Source: Acidobacteriota bacterium (GTDB lineage Bacteria > Acidobacteriota > Terriglobia > Acidiferrales > UBA7541). Taken from it: DNA of 64,000 nucleotides. Location of the stretch: the NCBI GenBank assembly GCA_003223245.1, contig QHYI01000136.1, positions 55,764 through 119,763 of the forward strand, given 5' to 3'. Position 1 is the stretch's first letter, and every line of letters begins with the position of its first letter. Below, piece after piece: positions 8,729-19,010 of this stretch. Under the pieces are notes generated by a model. It was not told the DNA's origin and made no database searches. It saw nothing but the letters and a program-made list of their open reading frames with translations. The position numbers and the translations under genes were made by a program.

Positions 8729-10036
8729 ATGCATAAACAAACTTCGAACATTCCACCCTCTCTTTTGCGCCGCGAATTCTTAAAAAGCAGCGTAGTTCTT
8801 GCTGCCGCAGGGCTCGCGCCGCTCGGCAGAGCGGCGTCTAACTGCGAAGCCGATGCTCTCCCCGAGGCTTTCTCCAGCCTCAAGCCGCTCGGCTCGCGCG
8901 TTCATCCCATTACCACCGAAGAGTATCGTGGCAGGCTCGAGCACGCTCAGAAGCTGATGACCGATCTCGATCCGAAGTACCAGGCGCTCTTCGTGGCCCC
9001 CGGAACTTCTCTTTATTACTTCACGGGAATTCGCTGGAGCATGAGCGAGCGGCTTCTCGCGTTCCTGCTTCCACGCACGGGCGAACCCATCATCGTCGTG
9101 CCGGCTTTTGAAGAGAGCCGCATGCGCGAAAAGCTGCAATTCCCGGCGGAAGTCCACATCTGGCAGGAAGATCAAAGTCCGACGAAAATCGCCGCAGAGG
9201 CGCTGGCAGATCGTGGAATTCGCGCTGGACGGATCGGCGTGGAAGAAACCGTCCCGTTTACGTTCCTCGAGCATCTGCGCGCGGCCGCACCGGGACTCGA
9301 ATATGTTTCCGCCGATCCGGTGACCATCGCTTGCCGCGGCCGCAAGTCGCCGCACGAACTGGAGCTCATGCGGCTGGCCTGCGAAGCCACGTTCGACGTT
9401 TTTCGCGCCGTCTTTGCGTCGGTCAAAGAAGGCATGTCGCAGGAGGACATCGGCGAGCTGGTGGGAGGTGGCTTTTCGAAAATGAGCTTGCACGGAGGCG
9501 CGCTTGTCTTGCTGGGGGCTTCGGCCGCGCTGCCGCACGGCACCATAAAGCCACAAAAACTGAAAGAAGGCGATGTCATTCTCATCGATGGCGGGTGTGC
9601 CGTCGAGGGTTATCAATCGGACGTGACGCGCACCGGAATCCTGGGCAAGCCTTCGGAAAAAATCACGCGGGCGTTTGAAATTGTTCGCGGAGCGCAAGAT
9701 GCTGCTTTGGACGCGGCGCGTGCCGGCCGCTTGTCAGGCACAGTCGACGATGCTGCGCGGAAAGTCGTCACTGATGCCGGATTCGGTCCCGGCTACAGGA
9801 CCTTCACGCATCGGCTCGGGCATGGGATCGGCCTCGACGGACACGAGCATCCTTATCTTGTGCGCGGCAGCAAAACCGTCCTCGAGCCGGGCATGACGTT
9901 TTCCAACGAGCCGGGGATTTACCTTCCTGGCGAATTCGGATTGCGCTGTGAAGATGACATGGTGATTACCGCGGACGGTCCCGCCCAACTTTTAACTCCG
10001 GGTTTTGCCTTGTCCCTGGAAAAACCGCTCGGCTGA
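8729..10036 (+). CDS. Tat-exported M24-family metallopeptidase (Xaa-Pro aminopeptidase-like)
   Basis: A 435-residue enzyme of the pita-bread fold that cleaves N-terminal residues, often before proline. The N-terminus carries a twin-arginine signal (RREFLKSSVVLAAAGLAPLG, residues ~14-33), implying folded export. An N-terminal creatinase-like domain (~50-190) precedes the catalytic domain. The dinuclear metal ligands are all visible: the two Asp in DGGCAVEGYQSDVTRT (~287 and ~298), His in HRLGHGIG (~366), Glu in SNEPGIY (~394) and Glu in RCEDDMVIT (~409). Length is normal for the family. It stands as a single gene. Substrate preference within M24 (prolidase versus aminopeptidase P) cannot be settled here. 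Confidence 0.9.
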   Translation: MHKQTSNIPPSLLRREFLKSSVVLAAAGLAPLGRAASNCEADALPEAFSSLKPLGSRVHPITTEEYRGRLEHAQKLMTDLDPKYQALFVAPGTSLYYFTGIRWSMSERLLAFLLPRTGEPIIVVPAFEESRMREKLQFPAEVHIWQEDQSPTKIAAEALADRGIRAGRIGVEETVPFTFLEHLRAAAPGLEYVSADPVTIACRGRKSPHELELMRLACEATFDVFRAVFASVKEGMSQEDIGELVGGGFSKMSLHGGALVLLGASAALPHGTIKPQKLKEGDVILIDGGCAVEGYQSDVTRTGILGKPSEKITRAFEIVRGAQDAALDAARAGRLSGTVDDAARKVVTDAGFGPGYRTFTHRLGHGIGLDGHEHPYLVRGSKTVLEPGMTFSNEPGIYLPGEFGLRCEDDMVITADGPAQLLTPGFALSLEKPLG

Positions 10037-10228
10037 GCCCTGCAGCAGCATGGGGGGTTCACCCGGTCCGCTCCTGCTGTTTCTCACCTCGTGATTTCAA
10101 CAGTTCATGGGATTGTTGAAGCTAACGCGCAATCACTAGCATCGGTGCGCCCTTGTCCAGTCGGTGTGCCCTCCAGCCTGTTTCCCGGCGGGGCCCGGCA
10201 GATTACTTCCGTAAATTCGAGGTGTAAC

Positions 10229-11824
10229 GTGATCCTGCTCCATGCTCGTGTGCACAATTCTGCAAGGCGCTTCGTACCGCTGCTGTTGCTTATGGGAACC
10301 ACGCCGTTAGTGGTGTGGGCTCAAAGCAACGTTCCAAGTTACGCCATCAGTAGTTCCATCCACTACCGCGAGAGCGGCATCCCAGACGGCACTGGGGAAA
10401 ACGACGGCTCTCCGGTTATCAACGCACGTGCCCTCCTCGGCAAAGACAGCAACACCACCGTGGAGCTCACCACCGGAAAGCTGGATTCCAGCACCACCCC
10501 TCCGGGCAGTTTCGCCTATGTACGACTCCGACCTCTCACCCCATCCGGCGTGGCGCTGTTTAGTCAATATTTCCGTAATCTCGCGAGGCCTACCGGATAT
10601 TACAGCTTTACCTGGCCCTCTCTTTATCGCGGAGAGCAAATCCAGTTGCGCAGTTACGTGAGCGGCTTTCCCGAAGACGACCCGGTGACCGTGTATACGA
10701 CGGTAAAGCTGCGGCCCGATCTGGCGGTGCAAGGCCTGACTTTCCCGGAAACGGCCATCGTCCAGCAGACGGTCAACATTCGCGCCCATATTGCCGAGTT
10801 GAATGGTGATAGTGGGGCCACCACCGCTTGTGTGCTGGGCATCGACGGCAACAGCGTGGACCAAGCGAATAACGTTTACGTGGACGCCGGAGGTGGCGTG
10901 ACCTGCGAATTTTCGTACATCTTCAGCGGTGCGGGAACGCACTCGATTGACGTCAGCGCCGCAAATCCCGTTCCCGGGGACTGGGATCTCAGCAACAATA
11001 CCGCCTCGGCCACCATCACGATTTCCACCGACAATGCGGAACATGGCTTTGCTTCCTTTGTCGACGCCAGTGCTCAAGCGAGCACGACGGTAACGGCTCA
11101 AGCAGCATATCAAGGCAATACGGTCTTTAATTATTCGAAGACCATCGGCAGTTCCGCGGAGGCCCAAGCTACTTATTCACAGATAGTGAGTTACGGCTGC
11201 ACGGGCGCCACCAACGCCACCTCGTGGCAAGTTCCGGTGGACATTTCTTACACCGAAAGCATGGACGGAACGCAGAAGATCGCCTTCACGGACACAGGAT
11301 TGAACGCCATTGGGACATCTGTTGCGGGTTCTTTTCCCATTTGCAACTCCACCGCCGCCAGCTTGGTCACGCAGAACGGCAGTACTTTCATCACTGACCA
11401 TTTCGACTACATTGGTTCCCGCCAATATTTGGACAGCGCCGGAAACCCGCTTTTTTCTTTACAAGTTGTGACCGTGGAAAGACAAGCGGGCGCCGTCACT
11501 TACTTCTCGAGCGGCTATCAATGCTCCTGGTGGAAGAATTGCAGCAATCCTGCGGACTACTACGCCTGGAACACTTCCACACAGACAATATCGGGAACAG
11601 TGCTGCCGGTCGGAAGTACCTGGGAATCGAGCATTGCGTCCAAGGACGCCTCGGGCAACACCTTCGCTGGGATTTTGACCGTCCCGCTCAACAGCTCCGC
11701 ACAGGCTCATGTTCAGCCAACCGCATGCGTAACTAGCGGCCCCGACAGCTTCGGCTATACCTATAACAATTGCACTTCGGCGAATGCGCAAACGAACGTG
11801 ACTTCCGGCATCACCGCCTACTGA
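10229..11824 (+). CDS. secreted CARDB-like protein of unknown function
   Basis: About 531 residues from a GTG at 10229, preceded by GAGGTG. An upstream GTG at 10091 is possible but would place an implausible 46 residues before the signal peptide. The hydrophobic signal (FVPLLLLMGTTPLVVWAQ) is followed by beta-rich modules. Residues around DLAVQGLTFPETAIVQQTVNIR to DWDLSNNTASATITI have the pattern of a CARDB (cell-adhesion related) domain. Several spaced cysteines in the C-terminal half suggest disulfides after export. No catalytic motif is seen. Probably a surface or secreted binding protein. Confidence 0.7.
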   Translation: MILLHARVHNSARRFVPLLLLMGTTPLVVWAQSNVPSYAISSSIHYRESGIPDGTGENDGSPVINARALLGKDSNTTVELTTGKLDSSTTPPGSFAYVRLRPLTPSGVALFSQYFRNLARPTGYYSFTWPSLYRGEQIQLRSYVSGFPEDDPVTVYTTVKLRPDLAVQGLTFPETAIVQQTVNIRAHIAELNGDSGATTACVLGIDGNSVDQANNVYVDAGGGVTCEFSYIFSGAGTHSIDVSAANPVPGDWDLSNNTASATITISTDNAEHGFASFVDASAQASTTVTAQAAYQGNTVFNYSKTIGSSAEAQATYSQIVSYGCTGATNATSWQVPVDISYTESMDGTQKIAFTDTGLNAIGTSVAGSFPICNSTAASLVTQNGSTFITDHFDYIGSRQYLDSAGNPLFSLQVVTVERQAGAVTYFSSGYQCSWWKNCSNPADYYAWNTSTQTISGTVLPVGSTWESSIASKDASGNTFAGILTVPLNSSAQAHVQPTACVTSGPDSFGYTYNNCTSANAQTNVTSGITAY

Positions 11825-11872
11825 GTGGACGGCGAAAAGGCGGCGCGCCCGTAACAGGGGAAGCGTACCCGC

Positions 11873-12862
11873 TCATGCCGCAGCCTGTGCCTGGCAGAAA
11901 TCCACGATGCGCTGCTCCGCCCAGAAGCGTTCGGCGCCGCCGTGTTTTGAAATGAAGCCGCAGTGGCCGCCGTGCTGCGGCGCAATAAACCGAATCGCAG
12001 GATTGTCGCTGATCCTTGCGCGAACGAAGGATGAATAGGGCACGAACGGATCGTCTTGCGCGGTGATCATCAGTAAGGGCGCGCAAATTTGCTCCGCCAC
12101 GCGCTCGGCGCTAGCGTGCTCATAATAGTCCTGTGCATTCCGATAACCGAATTGCGGAGCGGTGATGACATCGTCGAATTCGCGCACCGTTCGAACGAGT
12201 CCGAGGCCATTGAGTTGGTAGCGCTCGGGAAACAATTTGTGTTTGCGCGCATAGCGCTTCATCAATCCGGAAACGAAGTGCCGCTGGTAGAAATAATTCT
12301 CCTTGCGCTCGAGCGCATCCGCGCAGGCTGCTAAATCCAACGCCGGACACACGGCGCAGACGCCTCGCAGCGCTCGCGGCACGGCAGAACTAAACTCTCC
12401 CGCCATTTTCGCGACGAGGTTTCCTCCCATCGAGTAGCCCGCGAAAAAGATCTGCTCGAACCCATCGCCGTTCGAAAGTTCCTCGAACACGGCGCGGTAA
12501 TCCGCGCTCATCCCCGAATTGTAGAGGGTGGGAGTCAGCGCTTCACTCCTGCCGCAATTCCGCTGGTTCAGGCGCACCACGTGAAATCCGCAATGAAACG
12601 CTTTCTCCGCAATGCCGCGCATGTAATTGGAATCGCTCGAACCCTCGAGCCCATGCACCAAAACAAGAACCGGCGCGTCCTTCCTCTTTCCCGGCTGCCA
12701 ATGGCAGTGCCCCAGCAGCCAGGAATCTCTTTCCACCTGGAAACGCCGCGCTTCAGGCGCTCGAATATCGAATCGCCGCGGCGCGAAAGCCGCCGCAATC
12801 GTCATTGCATGACCATTTCTCAGCAGCGGATGCGGCTCGAAAGGGGGAAGCGTGAGGTCCAT
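11873..12862 (-). CDS. alpha/beta hydrolase, YheT/UPF0017 type
   Basis: A 329-residue cytosolic hydrolase. The start motif FEPHPLLRNGHAMTIAA is typical of the YheT group (putative esterases). The oxyanion/strand region reads VLVHGLEGSSDSNYMRG, the nucleophile elbow is GYSMGG (Ser at ~134), the acid lies in AQDDPFVP, and the His is in QHGGHCGF. All catalytic elements are therefore present and the length matches the family. It is convergent with the 10229 gene (49-base gap) and stands alone. The physiological substrate is unknown. Confidence 0.88.
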   Translation of the reverse strand: MDLTLPPFEPHPLLRNGHAMTIAAAFAPRRFDIRAPEARRFQVERDSWLLGHCHWQPGKRKDAPVLVLVHGLEGSSDSNYMRGIAEKAFHCGFHVVRLNQRNCGRSEALTPTLYNSGMSADYRAVFEELSNGDGFEQIFFAGYSMGGNLVAKMAGEFSSAVPRALRGVCAVCPALDLAACADALERKENYFYQRHFVSGLMKRYARKHKLFPERYQLNGLGLVRTVREFDDVITAPQFGYRNAQDYYEHASAERVAEQICAPLLMITAQDDPFVPYSSFVRARISDNPAIRFIAPQHGGHCGFISKHGGAERFWAEQRIVDFCQAQAAA

Positions 12863-13046
12863 CTAGAGACTTTATTTCAGGGATACGGACCGAGACAAGC
12901 CGAGCTCGCAGGCATTTGTGATGCTCACCTCGCTCTGATTCGATCGGCTAGAAACTATGATTATTTGTAGCTCCCGATCTACCTAATCTCATATTTCTGC
13001 GAGATCCAGTCATCTCGTTATGCCTAAACTGATGCTTTACTAGCAC

Positions 13047-13075
13047 TTTATTTTTAGAGCTTATTGGTATATAAA
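13047..13075 (+). promoter_or_regulatory. possible promoter of the second TonB receptor
   Basis: TATAAA (13070-13075) is a good -10, with a weak TTTATT -35 (13047-13052) 17 bases upstream. It would give a leader of roughly 240 bases. No gene is seen in 12863-13319. Confidence 0.35.
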
Positions 13076-13169
13076 TTGCCCGATTACTCGCAAGCTCGAT
13101 TTACAGAGAATTGAGCTCGCTCCGCGAGTGGTCGGTCCAGGTTTAATTTCCAAGAGGAAGTTAGGGCGA

Positions 13170-13278
13170 ACTAATCCGCCAGCCGGGGGGTGTTTTTTGG
13201 GGCCCGTCCTTCGCTCCGGACTTTCGATTCCAGTCATGCAGGCGGGTTAGTGAGCCTCAGGCAGCCCCTGAAAAGGGG
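13170..13278 (+). promoter_or_regulatory. structured leader of the second TonB receptor
   Basis: ACTAATCCGCC (13170-13180) pairs with GGCGGGTTAGT (13241-13251), leaving a ~60-base apical region. A small CCCC/GGGG hairpin follows at 13265-13278, about 25 bases before the GGGAGAAG Shine-Dalgarno. The layout fits a regulated 5' leader. It does not carry the conserved cobalamin-riboswitch core, so no ligand is proposed. Confidence 0.35.
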
Positions 13279-13319
13279 AGGATTGCAGCTCTGGCGCAAT
13301 CGAGGGAGAAGAATCAAAA

Positions 13320-16300
13320 ATGAGAAAAACTCTATATTTGTTAATCATCGGAGTCGTGCTGTTGGGCCTTGGGAGCAGCAACGCTTTTGGTCAGGCCACC
13401 GCCAGCGGGACAATTCAAGGGACGGTCACGGATTCCTCGGGTGCAGTTGTGCCGGGCGCGCAAGTGGTCGCCAAGAACAAATCCACCGATTTAAGCCGGA
13501 CAACCGCTTCCTCCGATACAGGTGACTACCGCTTCGAATTGTTGCCCGTTGGCAACTATACAATAACCATCAGCAAGTCAGGTTTTGCCACTTTTGTTCA
13601 AACACTCGAAATTCTGGTTGGTCAGACAGCCACGGTAAACGCGCAGTTGAAGCCAGGCGTTGCCACGGAACTCATCGAAGTCACCGGCGCAGCGCCGCTG
13701 GTCGATCAGGCCAAAACGGATGTGAGCCAGAATATTACGCCGACGCAAGTCGAGGAACTCCCCATGGTCGGCCGGGACGTGGCCAATCTCGCCTACCTGG
13801 CACCCGGGGTGAAACCTGCCGATTCTTACGATCCCACAAAAAACCGTTACGCCATTTTGTCGGTCAACGGCAACGGCGGACGGGATGTCAACGTAACGGT
13901 CAACGGGATCGACAACAAGGACAATACCGTGGGCGGGCCGGTCATGCAGCTGCCCTTGGAAGCGGTGCAGGAGTTTCAAATCAGTACGCAGCGCTTTTCG
14001 GCTGTGAATGGCCGTTCGCAAGGCGCCGCCATCAACATGATCACCAAGTCCGGCACGAACCTCTTTCACGGTTCGTTCCTTGGTTATTTCCGAGCCACGG
14101 ACCTAAACACCGATGAGCAGGATCCCAATGGCGATGGCACCACCTCTAAGTCTCACCCAGACTATACACGGCAGCAGTTTGGAGGATCCTTGGGTGGGCC
14201 ATTTAAGAAGGACAAGCTCTTTGGCTTCTTTGCCCTCGAACGGGAGCGCGAGCACCAGGCACAGACAGTGGACCCGACTTCTTTCAGTGAACTTACCATC
14301 GCGAAGGCGAACGGGTTTGCGGATCAGCCGGCTGCTTCCATCGCGCGGCCCTTTTTTGAGTGGCGCTACAACGGCCGCACGGACTGGGTCATCAACAGCA
14401 AGAATAATGTGTACCTAAGCTACACCGCACAGGTCAATGACAGCTTGAACGACCAGACGGACGCCACCATGGACCTGACGGAAGGCAACTTCACCAGAAA
14501 CCATATGATCGTGAGCAATCTGACGTGGAACTCGCTTTTTTCCAATACCACGGTCAACCAATTCACCTTTGGTTATCAGTATTGGAACAACCTCATTGAC
14601 AGCAACCTCCGTGCTCCTAACATCATATTCCCTCATGCCTCGTTTGGTACCAATACGAACGTTCCTCAGCAGTCTTTCCAGAAGAAATGGCAGTTCAAGG
14701 ACGACCTCTCGAAAACCGTTGGACGGCACACCTTCAAGTCCGGCGTGGACTATATTTATAATCCTGTGGAAGGCGGCTTTTTTGAGTTCAATCCCACGCT
14801 TCTAATTCGCTTTGGAGTCGACCCCAGCGTCGTCGTGGCGAATGCCAATAACGCCTATCCACAAGGGTTTGCCACCCCAGGCTTAGTTACGGAAATGTCC
14901 ATCGCCAACGGCAACCCATACTTCTTGGTTGCCACCAAGCAATTAGGTCTCTATTTCCAAGACGATTGGAAAACCACCAATCGTCTGATCCTCAGCCTTG
15001 GACTTCGTTGGGACAAGGACTTCAACCTGATTGGCGGCTCGGATGTCAAGAATAGCCGCACCTATCAGGAACTGGTGGCGATCAACAGCCCCATTACGAA
15101 TCCCTACATCAGCAAGGTTGCGCAGGACGACAACAAGGACTTCAGCCCGCGCGTCGGCCTCGCCTACGATTTGACCGGCAGGGGGAACCACATCCTGCGC
15201 GCCGGCTTTGGCCTGTACTTCGGAAACGTGTTCCAAAATATTCCGTTGTTTATGGAGCAGCAAGCCAACACCACGGTTTTTCAGACCTTATTCGACATCA
15301 CAGACCCGGTCAATGACATCGTGCCGGGAACAAATCCCACCATACCGCTGGGTCAATGGCGCTATGGCGTCGATCCCATGCCGACGATTGCTGCTCCCTC
15401 CTCCCAGCTCAATCCGGGCAGCATCGGTCGTTTGATGGACCCCAACTATCGCAATCCGATGAGTGAGGAATTCAATGGCGGTTATAGCTGGGCGCTGAAT
15501 CCGAATACGGCGATTGAGGTGGAGTACACGCACGTTCTCGGCCTTCATGAAAACAAGACCATCAACATCGACCAGAAAGTTCCAGTGGGCGGAGTCTGCT
15601 GCACGCGTCCGCTCGATGCAGCGTTTAAGGCGGCGGGCCAACCAGAACTGGGCAGCGTACGCAACGACGAGTCGATTAACCGGTCGCACTACGACGGCGC
15701 GAACTTCACCTTCCGCCAGCGCATGACTCATCGCTTCTCCATCAACGCGAACTATACGTTGGCTTGGGCGTACTCCTATGACGGCGGTGGTGGTACCTAC
15801 CGCAACTATCCGAGGCTCGCGACCAATCCGTTTGCTCCCTACGAGTGGGGCCCGGACTTCAACGACGAACGGCACCACGTGACCGTGAGTGGAATCGTTG
15901 ATTTGCCAAAGGGCTTCCAGCTTTCACCGATCCTGCAGTTCGGTTCCGCGCGTCCCTACAACCTTACGAACTCCTATAACACTTTGAATACAGGCGGGGG
16001 TACGGGGACTGCTGTGCTCGTCCCTACCGGCAACATAACTGACTATCTCTACGGCACACATTATATCGGCGCATTTGTTCAGGCATATTGCGCGGCAAAT
16101 CCGGGTTCGACCTGCCAAGCAGATGGGACGGCACAAGCTAAGCTAAATCTGCAGAATTGTTTCTACGGAACGTGCGCGACGCGGTTTGGAATACCCCTAT
16201 CAGCCCTGACCATCGCAAAATACGATCCGCTGCGCGGCGAGCCGTTCTTCCAGCTCGATATGCGCCTGGCGAAAAACATCAAGTTCGGCGATCGCATGAA

Positions 16301-16490
16301 CCTGCAACTGCTCGCGCAGGCGTTCAATCTGACAAACCGCGCCAACTACGGCAACAACTTTGGTGTCGGTGGCGCCGCCAACATTGCCGATCCCGCGCAC
16401 TTCGGCCATCCACAAGGCTTCATCAATCCGTCGAGCACCATCATCCCCCACGCACTTTGGGGTGAGCTCGGCTTCCGCTTCACTTTCTAA
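13320..16490 (+). CDS. Oar-like TonB-dependent receptor (second copy)
   Basis: A 1056-residue outer-membrane receptor. The signal peptide MRKTLYLLIIGVVLLGLGSS ends near NAFGQA. A complete carboxypeptidase-regulatory-like domain (residues ~27-108, ending GVATELIEVTGAAPL) precedes the plug (VNGIDNKDNTVGG; NMITKSGTNLFHGSF) and the long barrel, which ends GELGFRFTF. The start is supported by GGGAGAAG seven to eight bases upstream. It differs from the 3933 receptor mainly in keeping the full N-terminal sandwich domain. TonB-linked uptake of a large substrate is the family role; the ligand is unknown. No TonB, ExbB or SusD-like partner is nearby. Confidence 0.93.
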   Translation: MRKTLYLLIIGVVLLGLGSSNAFGQATASGTIQGTVTDSSGAVVPGAQVVAKNKSTDLSRTTASSDTGDYRFELLPVGNYTITISKSGFATFVQTLEILVGQTATVNAQLKPGVATELIEVTGAAPLVDQAKTDVSQNITPTQVEELPMVGRDVANLAYLAPGVKPADSYDPTKNRYAILSVNGNGGRDVNVTVNGIDNKDNTVGGPVMQLPLEAVQEFQISTQRFSAVNGRSQGAAINMITKSGTNLFHGSFLGYFRATDLNTDEQDPNGDGTTSKSHPDYTRQQFGGSLGGPFKKDKLFGFFALEREREHQAQTVDPTSFSELTIAKANGFADQPAASIARPFFEWRYNGRTDWVINSKNNVYLSYTAQVNDSLNDQTDATMDLTEGNFTRNHMIVSNLTWNSLFSNTTVNQFTFGYQYWNNLIDSNLRAPNIIFPHASFGTNTNVPQQSFQKKWQFKDDLSKTVGRHTFKSGVDYIYNPVEGGFFEFNPTLLIRFGVDPSVVVANANNAYPQGFATPGLVTEMSIANGNPYFLVATKQLGLYFQDDWKTTNRLILSLGLRWDKDFNLIGGSDVKNSRTYQELVAINSPITNPYISKVAQDDNKDFSPRVGLAYDLTGRGNHILRAGFGLYFGNVFQNIPLFMEQQANTTVFQTLFDITDPVNDIVPGTNPTIPLGQWRYGVDPMPTIAAPSSQLNPGSIGRLMDPNYRNPMSEEFNGGYSWALNPNTAIEVEYTHVLGLHENKTINIDQKVPVGGVCCTRPLDAAFKAAGQPELGSVRNDESINRSHYDGANFTFRQRMTHRFSINANYTLAWAYSYDGGGGTYRNYPRLATNPFAPYEWGPDFNDERHHVTVSGIVDLPKGFQLSPILQFGSARPYNLTNSYNTLNTGGGTGTAVLVPTGNITDYLYGTHYIGAFVQAYCAANPGSTCQADGTAQAKLNLQNCFYGTCATRFGIPLSALTIAKYDPLRGEPFFQLDMRLAKNIKFGDRMNLQLLAQAFNLTNRANYGNNFGVGGAANIADPAHFGHPQGFINPSSTIIPHALWGELGFRFTF

Positions 16491-16516
16491 ATTGCGAGCA
16501 TTTGCGAATCTGGAAC

Positions 16517-16556
16517 AAACCCTGGGCTGACTCGAGCGAGTCAGCCCAGGGTTTTT
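16517..16556 (+). terminator. very strong rho-independent terminator after receptor 2
   Basis: An uninterrupted stem of about 15-18 bp (CCCTGGGCTGACTCG paired with CGAGTCAGCCCAGGG, extended by AAA/TTT) with a 2-base apex is followed by TTTTT. It is symmetric enough to work for both strands. Confidence 0.88.
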
Positions 16557-16707
16557 GACTGCGGAAGTCTCACAGGCTCTTTTCCGCGTGTTTTCTGTGG
16601 CATGCCTCGCTCCAGCCTTGCCTTCAACTTGACCCCAATTGCCTCGCACCCTAGAATGGAGCATTCACCGTGATGGATTTTTTCGATCTGGATGCGTTGC
16701 TTTAACG

Positions 16708-16729
16708 GCCCAGCGGGCACCCGCTGGGC
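16708..16729 (+). promoter_or_regulatory. perfect hairpin in the guaB leader
   Basis: GCCCAGCGGG pairs with CCCGCTGGGC across a CA apex, about 57 bases before the guaB start. No T run follows, so it is not a terminator. It may stabilise the leader or take part in purine-dependent control. A GCGTTGC direct repeat flanks it. Confidence 0.3.
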
Positions 16730-16785
16730 TGCGTTGCATTATGGCGCCTTTTTCCAGGCGACCGATCCTTCTACGTGAGGTTGGA

Positions 16786-18249
16786 ATGAACGATGGTTTG
16801 ATTCCCGACGCGCTCACCTTTGACGACGTGGTGCTTTTGCCCGGCCGCTCGACGGTGTTGCCGACGGAAGTGGATACCACCACGCATTTTTCGCGCAAAG
16901 TGAAGTTGAATGTGCCGCTGGCGTCCGCGGCCATGGACACGGTTACGGAATCGCGTCTGGCCATAGCCATCGCCCGCCAAGGTGGTATCGGCATCGTGCA
17001 TCGCAGCATGCCCGTTGAAAAACAAGCGGAAGAAGTAGACCGCGTGAAGCGCTCGGAAAGCGGCATGATCGTTGACCCGGTCACCATTTCTCCGGACATC
17101 ACCATCCGGCAAGCGCTGGAAATCATGAACAAGTACAAAATTTCGGGCCTGCCCGTAACGCGCGGCTCGCGCCTGACCGGGATTCTGACCAACCGCGATT
17201 TGCGTTTCGAAAAAAATCATTCGCAACTGGTTAGCTCGGTGATGACCAAAGAAAATTTGGTGACCGTCCCCGTAGGCACCACTTTGGAGGAAGCCGAGCG
17301 CATTCTGCAGAAGCATCGCATCGAAAAATTGCTCGTCGTGGATCAGGACTTCAACTTGAAGGGCCTGATCACCGTGAAAGACATTCAGAAAAAATTGGAA
17401 TACCCGCGCGCCGCGAAGGACGAGCATGGAAGATTGCGCGTGGGTGCCGCCGTTGGCGCCACCGGCGATTTTCTCGAGCGCGCCGTAGAATTGTCCAAAG
17501 CCAAAGTCGACGTGCTCGCGATTGACACGGCGCACGGTCATTCCTCCCGCGTGCTGGAAGCCATCAAAGCCATCCGCCACCGCTTGCCGGACATTCCGCT
17601 CGTCGCCGGAAATGTTGCCACCTACGAAGGCGCCAAAGAATTGATTTCGCTGGGCGTGGATGGCTTGAAAGTCGGCATCGGACCGGGATCCATCTGCACC
17701 ACGCGCGTGGTGACCGGCGCAGGCGTGCCGCAATTGACGGCCATCATGGAAGCCGCGCGCGCCGCGCGGGGCACCGACGTGCCGCTAATTGCCGACGGCG
17801 GGATCAAGTATTCCGGCGATATTTCGAAAGCGCTCGCGGCGGGCGCGTCGTGCGTAATGATTGGAAGCCTGTTCGCGGGAACGGAAGAGTCTCCGGGTGA
17901 AACCATTCTGTATCAGGGCCGCACGTTCAAGTCGTATCGCGGCATGGGCTCCACCGGAGCGATGGAAGCCGGCTCTGACCGCTACGCCACCGTGCAGGAT
18001 ACCGACGAACGCGGCAAGTCTGTGCCGGAAGGCGTGGAAGGGCGCGTTCCCTACAAAGGGCCGCTGGGCGCTCTGACCGATCAGCTTGTCGGCGGGCTGC
18101 GAAGCGGGATGGGTTACGTAGGCGCGAGCACGCTCAAGGAACTGCAAGAGAAGAGCCGCTTCATTCGCGTCACTGCTGCTGGATTGCGCGAGAGCCATGT
18201 GCACGACGTCATCATCACCAAGGAAGCGCCGAATTATCGCATGGAGTAG
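16786..18249 (+). CDS. guaB: inosine-5'-monophosphate dehydrogenase
   Basis: Oxidises IMP to XMP with NAD+, the committed step of GMP synthesis. From the ATG at 16786 (GAGG Shine-Dalgarno at 16777) the product is 487 residues, the usual length, and begins [16 protein letters not shown] tandem CBS (Bateman) insert at ~92-205 is followed by the catalytic barrel. The active-site loop [17 protein letters not shown] has the catalytic Cys at ~304, and the flap region [10 protein letters not shown] ... [13 protein letters not shown] is intact. A further 49 in-frame codons upstream would include leader hairpin sequence and are not needed. guaA is not adjacent. Confidence 0.97.
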   Translation: MNDGLIPDALTFDDVVLLPGRSTVLPTEVDTTTHFSRKVKLNVPLASAAMDTVTESRLAIAIARQGGIGIVHRSMPVEKQAEEVDRVKRSESGMIVDPVTISPDITIRQALEIMNKYKISGLPVTRGSRLTGILTNRDLRFEKNHSQLVSSVMTKENLVTVPVGTTLEEAERILQKHRIEKLLVVDQDFNLKGLITVKDIQKKLEYPRAAKDEHGRLRVGAAVGATGDFLERAVELSKAKVDVLAIDTAHGHSSRVLEAIKAIRHRLPDIPLVAGNVATYEGAKELISLGVDGLKVGIGPGSICTTRVVTGAGVPQLTAIMEAARAARGTDVPLIADGGIKYSGDISKALAAGASCVMIGSLFAGTEESPGETILYQGRTFKSYRGMGSTGAMEAGSDRYATVQDTDERGKSVPEGVEGRVPYKGPLGALTDQLVGGLRSGMGYVGASTLKELQEKSRFIRVTAAGLRESHVHDVIITKEAPNYRME

Positions 18250-18446
18250 CGCCCTTTGCTCACGCTCGCGCGATCGCGCAGAGAATCGATTGAACATGGC
18301 CTTGTGTTTTAACGCTTCGCCTTCACTGTCTTTCGTTGTAACTTAGCCTTTTGGACGGCGAGAATTCTCCTTTCCTCTGCGGCGTTGCGCAGCACGGAGA
18401 ATCGAAAATCGTGCCAACAAGAAGAGAAGGGAACTGAACGCGAATC

Positions 18447-18977
18447 GTGGACTCCCAACCCTGGCGCAACCCGCGTCCCGCACCCAGCTTCTCGGAAATG
18501 CCCGCGAAAACTCCCGCGCCGCGCGCCGTGCGATGGTTGTGGACCTGGGGACCTGCCATTGTGTGGTCGGGCGCGATCTTCATCATGTCGACCGACGCTT
18601 TTTCAGCCGAACACACGAAATGGTTCTTCGAACCGATTCTGCGCTGGCTGATTCCTGGCTTGGCGCAAAGCCAGTATGACTTCATGCATCACATCATTCG
18701 TAAGTGCGCGCATTTGACGGAATACTATGTATATTTCGTGCTGCTCTATCGCGCGGTGCGAGCTGGCCGAGCCGGCTGGCGTTGGGCCTGGGGAACCGCC
18801 GCGTTGCTGATTGCTGCGGCGTACTCTCTGACAGATGAATTTCATCAGTCGTTCGTGGCCAGCCGGACCGCTTCGCCTTACGATTCGCTGCTCGATACCA
18901 CGGGTGCGTTTGTCGCATTGGTGGTGCTGTGGTTCTGGTTCCGGCCGCGGCGCAGCGCCTGGCGGAGTCGCCTTTGA
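18447..18977 (+). CDS. VanZ-like membrane protein
   Basis: A 176-residue protein with four predicted membrane segments: WTWGPAIVWSGAIFIMS, the helix around YYVYFVLLYRAV, WAWGTAALLIAAAYSL, and the C-terminal FVALVVLWFWF. The hallmark VanZ residues are present: HHIIRKCAHLTEY followed by SLTDEFHQSF and SLLDTTGA. VanZ-like proteins are linked to teichoplanin tolerance in Gram-positives, but in other phyla their role is unsettled. The GTG at 18447 is taken as start; an ATG at 18498 is a possible alternative. Nothing in the context points to glycopeptide resistance. Confidence 0.85.
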   Translation: MDSQPWRNPRPAPSFSEMPAKTPAPRAVRWLWTWGPAIVWSGAIFIMSTDAFSAEHTKWFFEPILRWLIPGLAQSQYDFMHHIIRKCAHLTEYYVYFVLLYRAVRAGRAGWRWAWGTAALLIAAAYSLTDEFHQSFVASRTASPYDSLLDTTGAFVALVVLWFWFRPRRSAWRSRL

Positions 18978-19010
18978 AAGCACCGCCCCGAAAAGACGCA
19001 AAGGGGAAGC

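Noticed and set aside
13080-13319. Cobalamin riboswitch before the second TonB receptor
   Set aside because: The conserved core and B12 box are not present; only generic stems are visible.
18447-18977. Glycopeptide resistance from the VanZ-like gene
   Set aside because: No vanHAX-type genes are near, and VanZ-like proteins are widespread without such a role.
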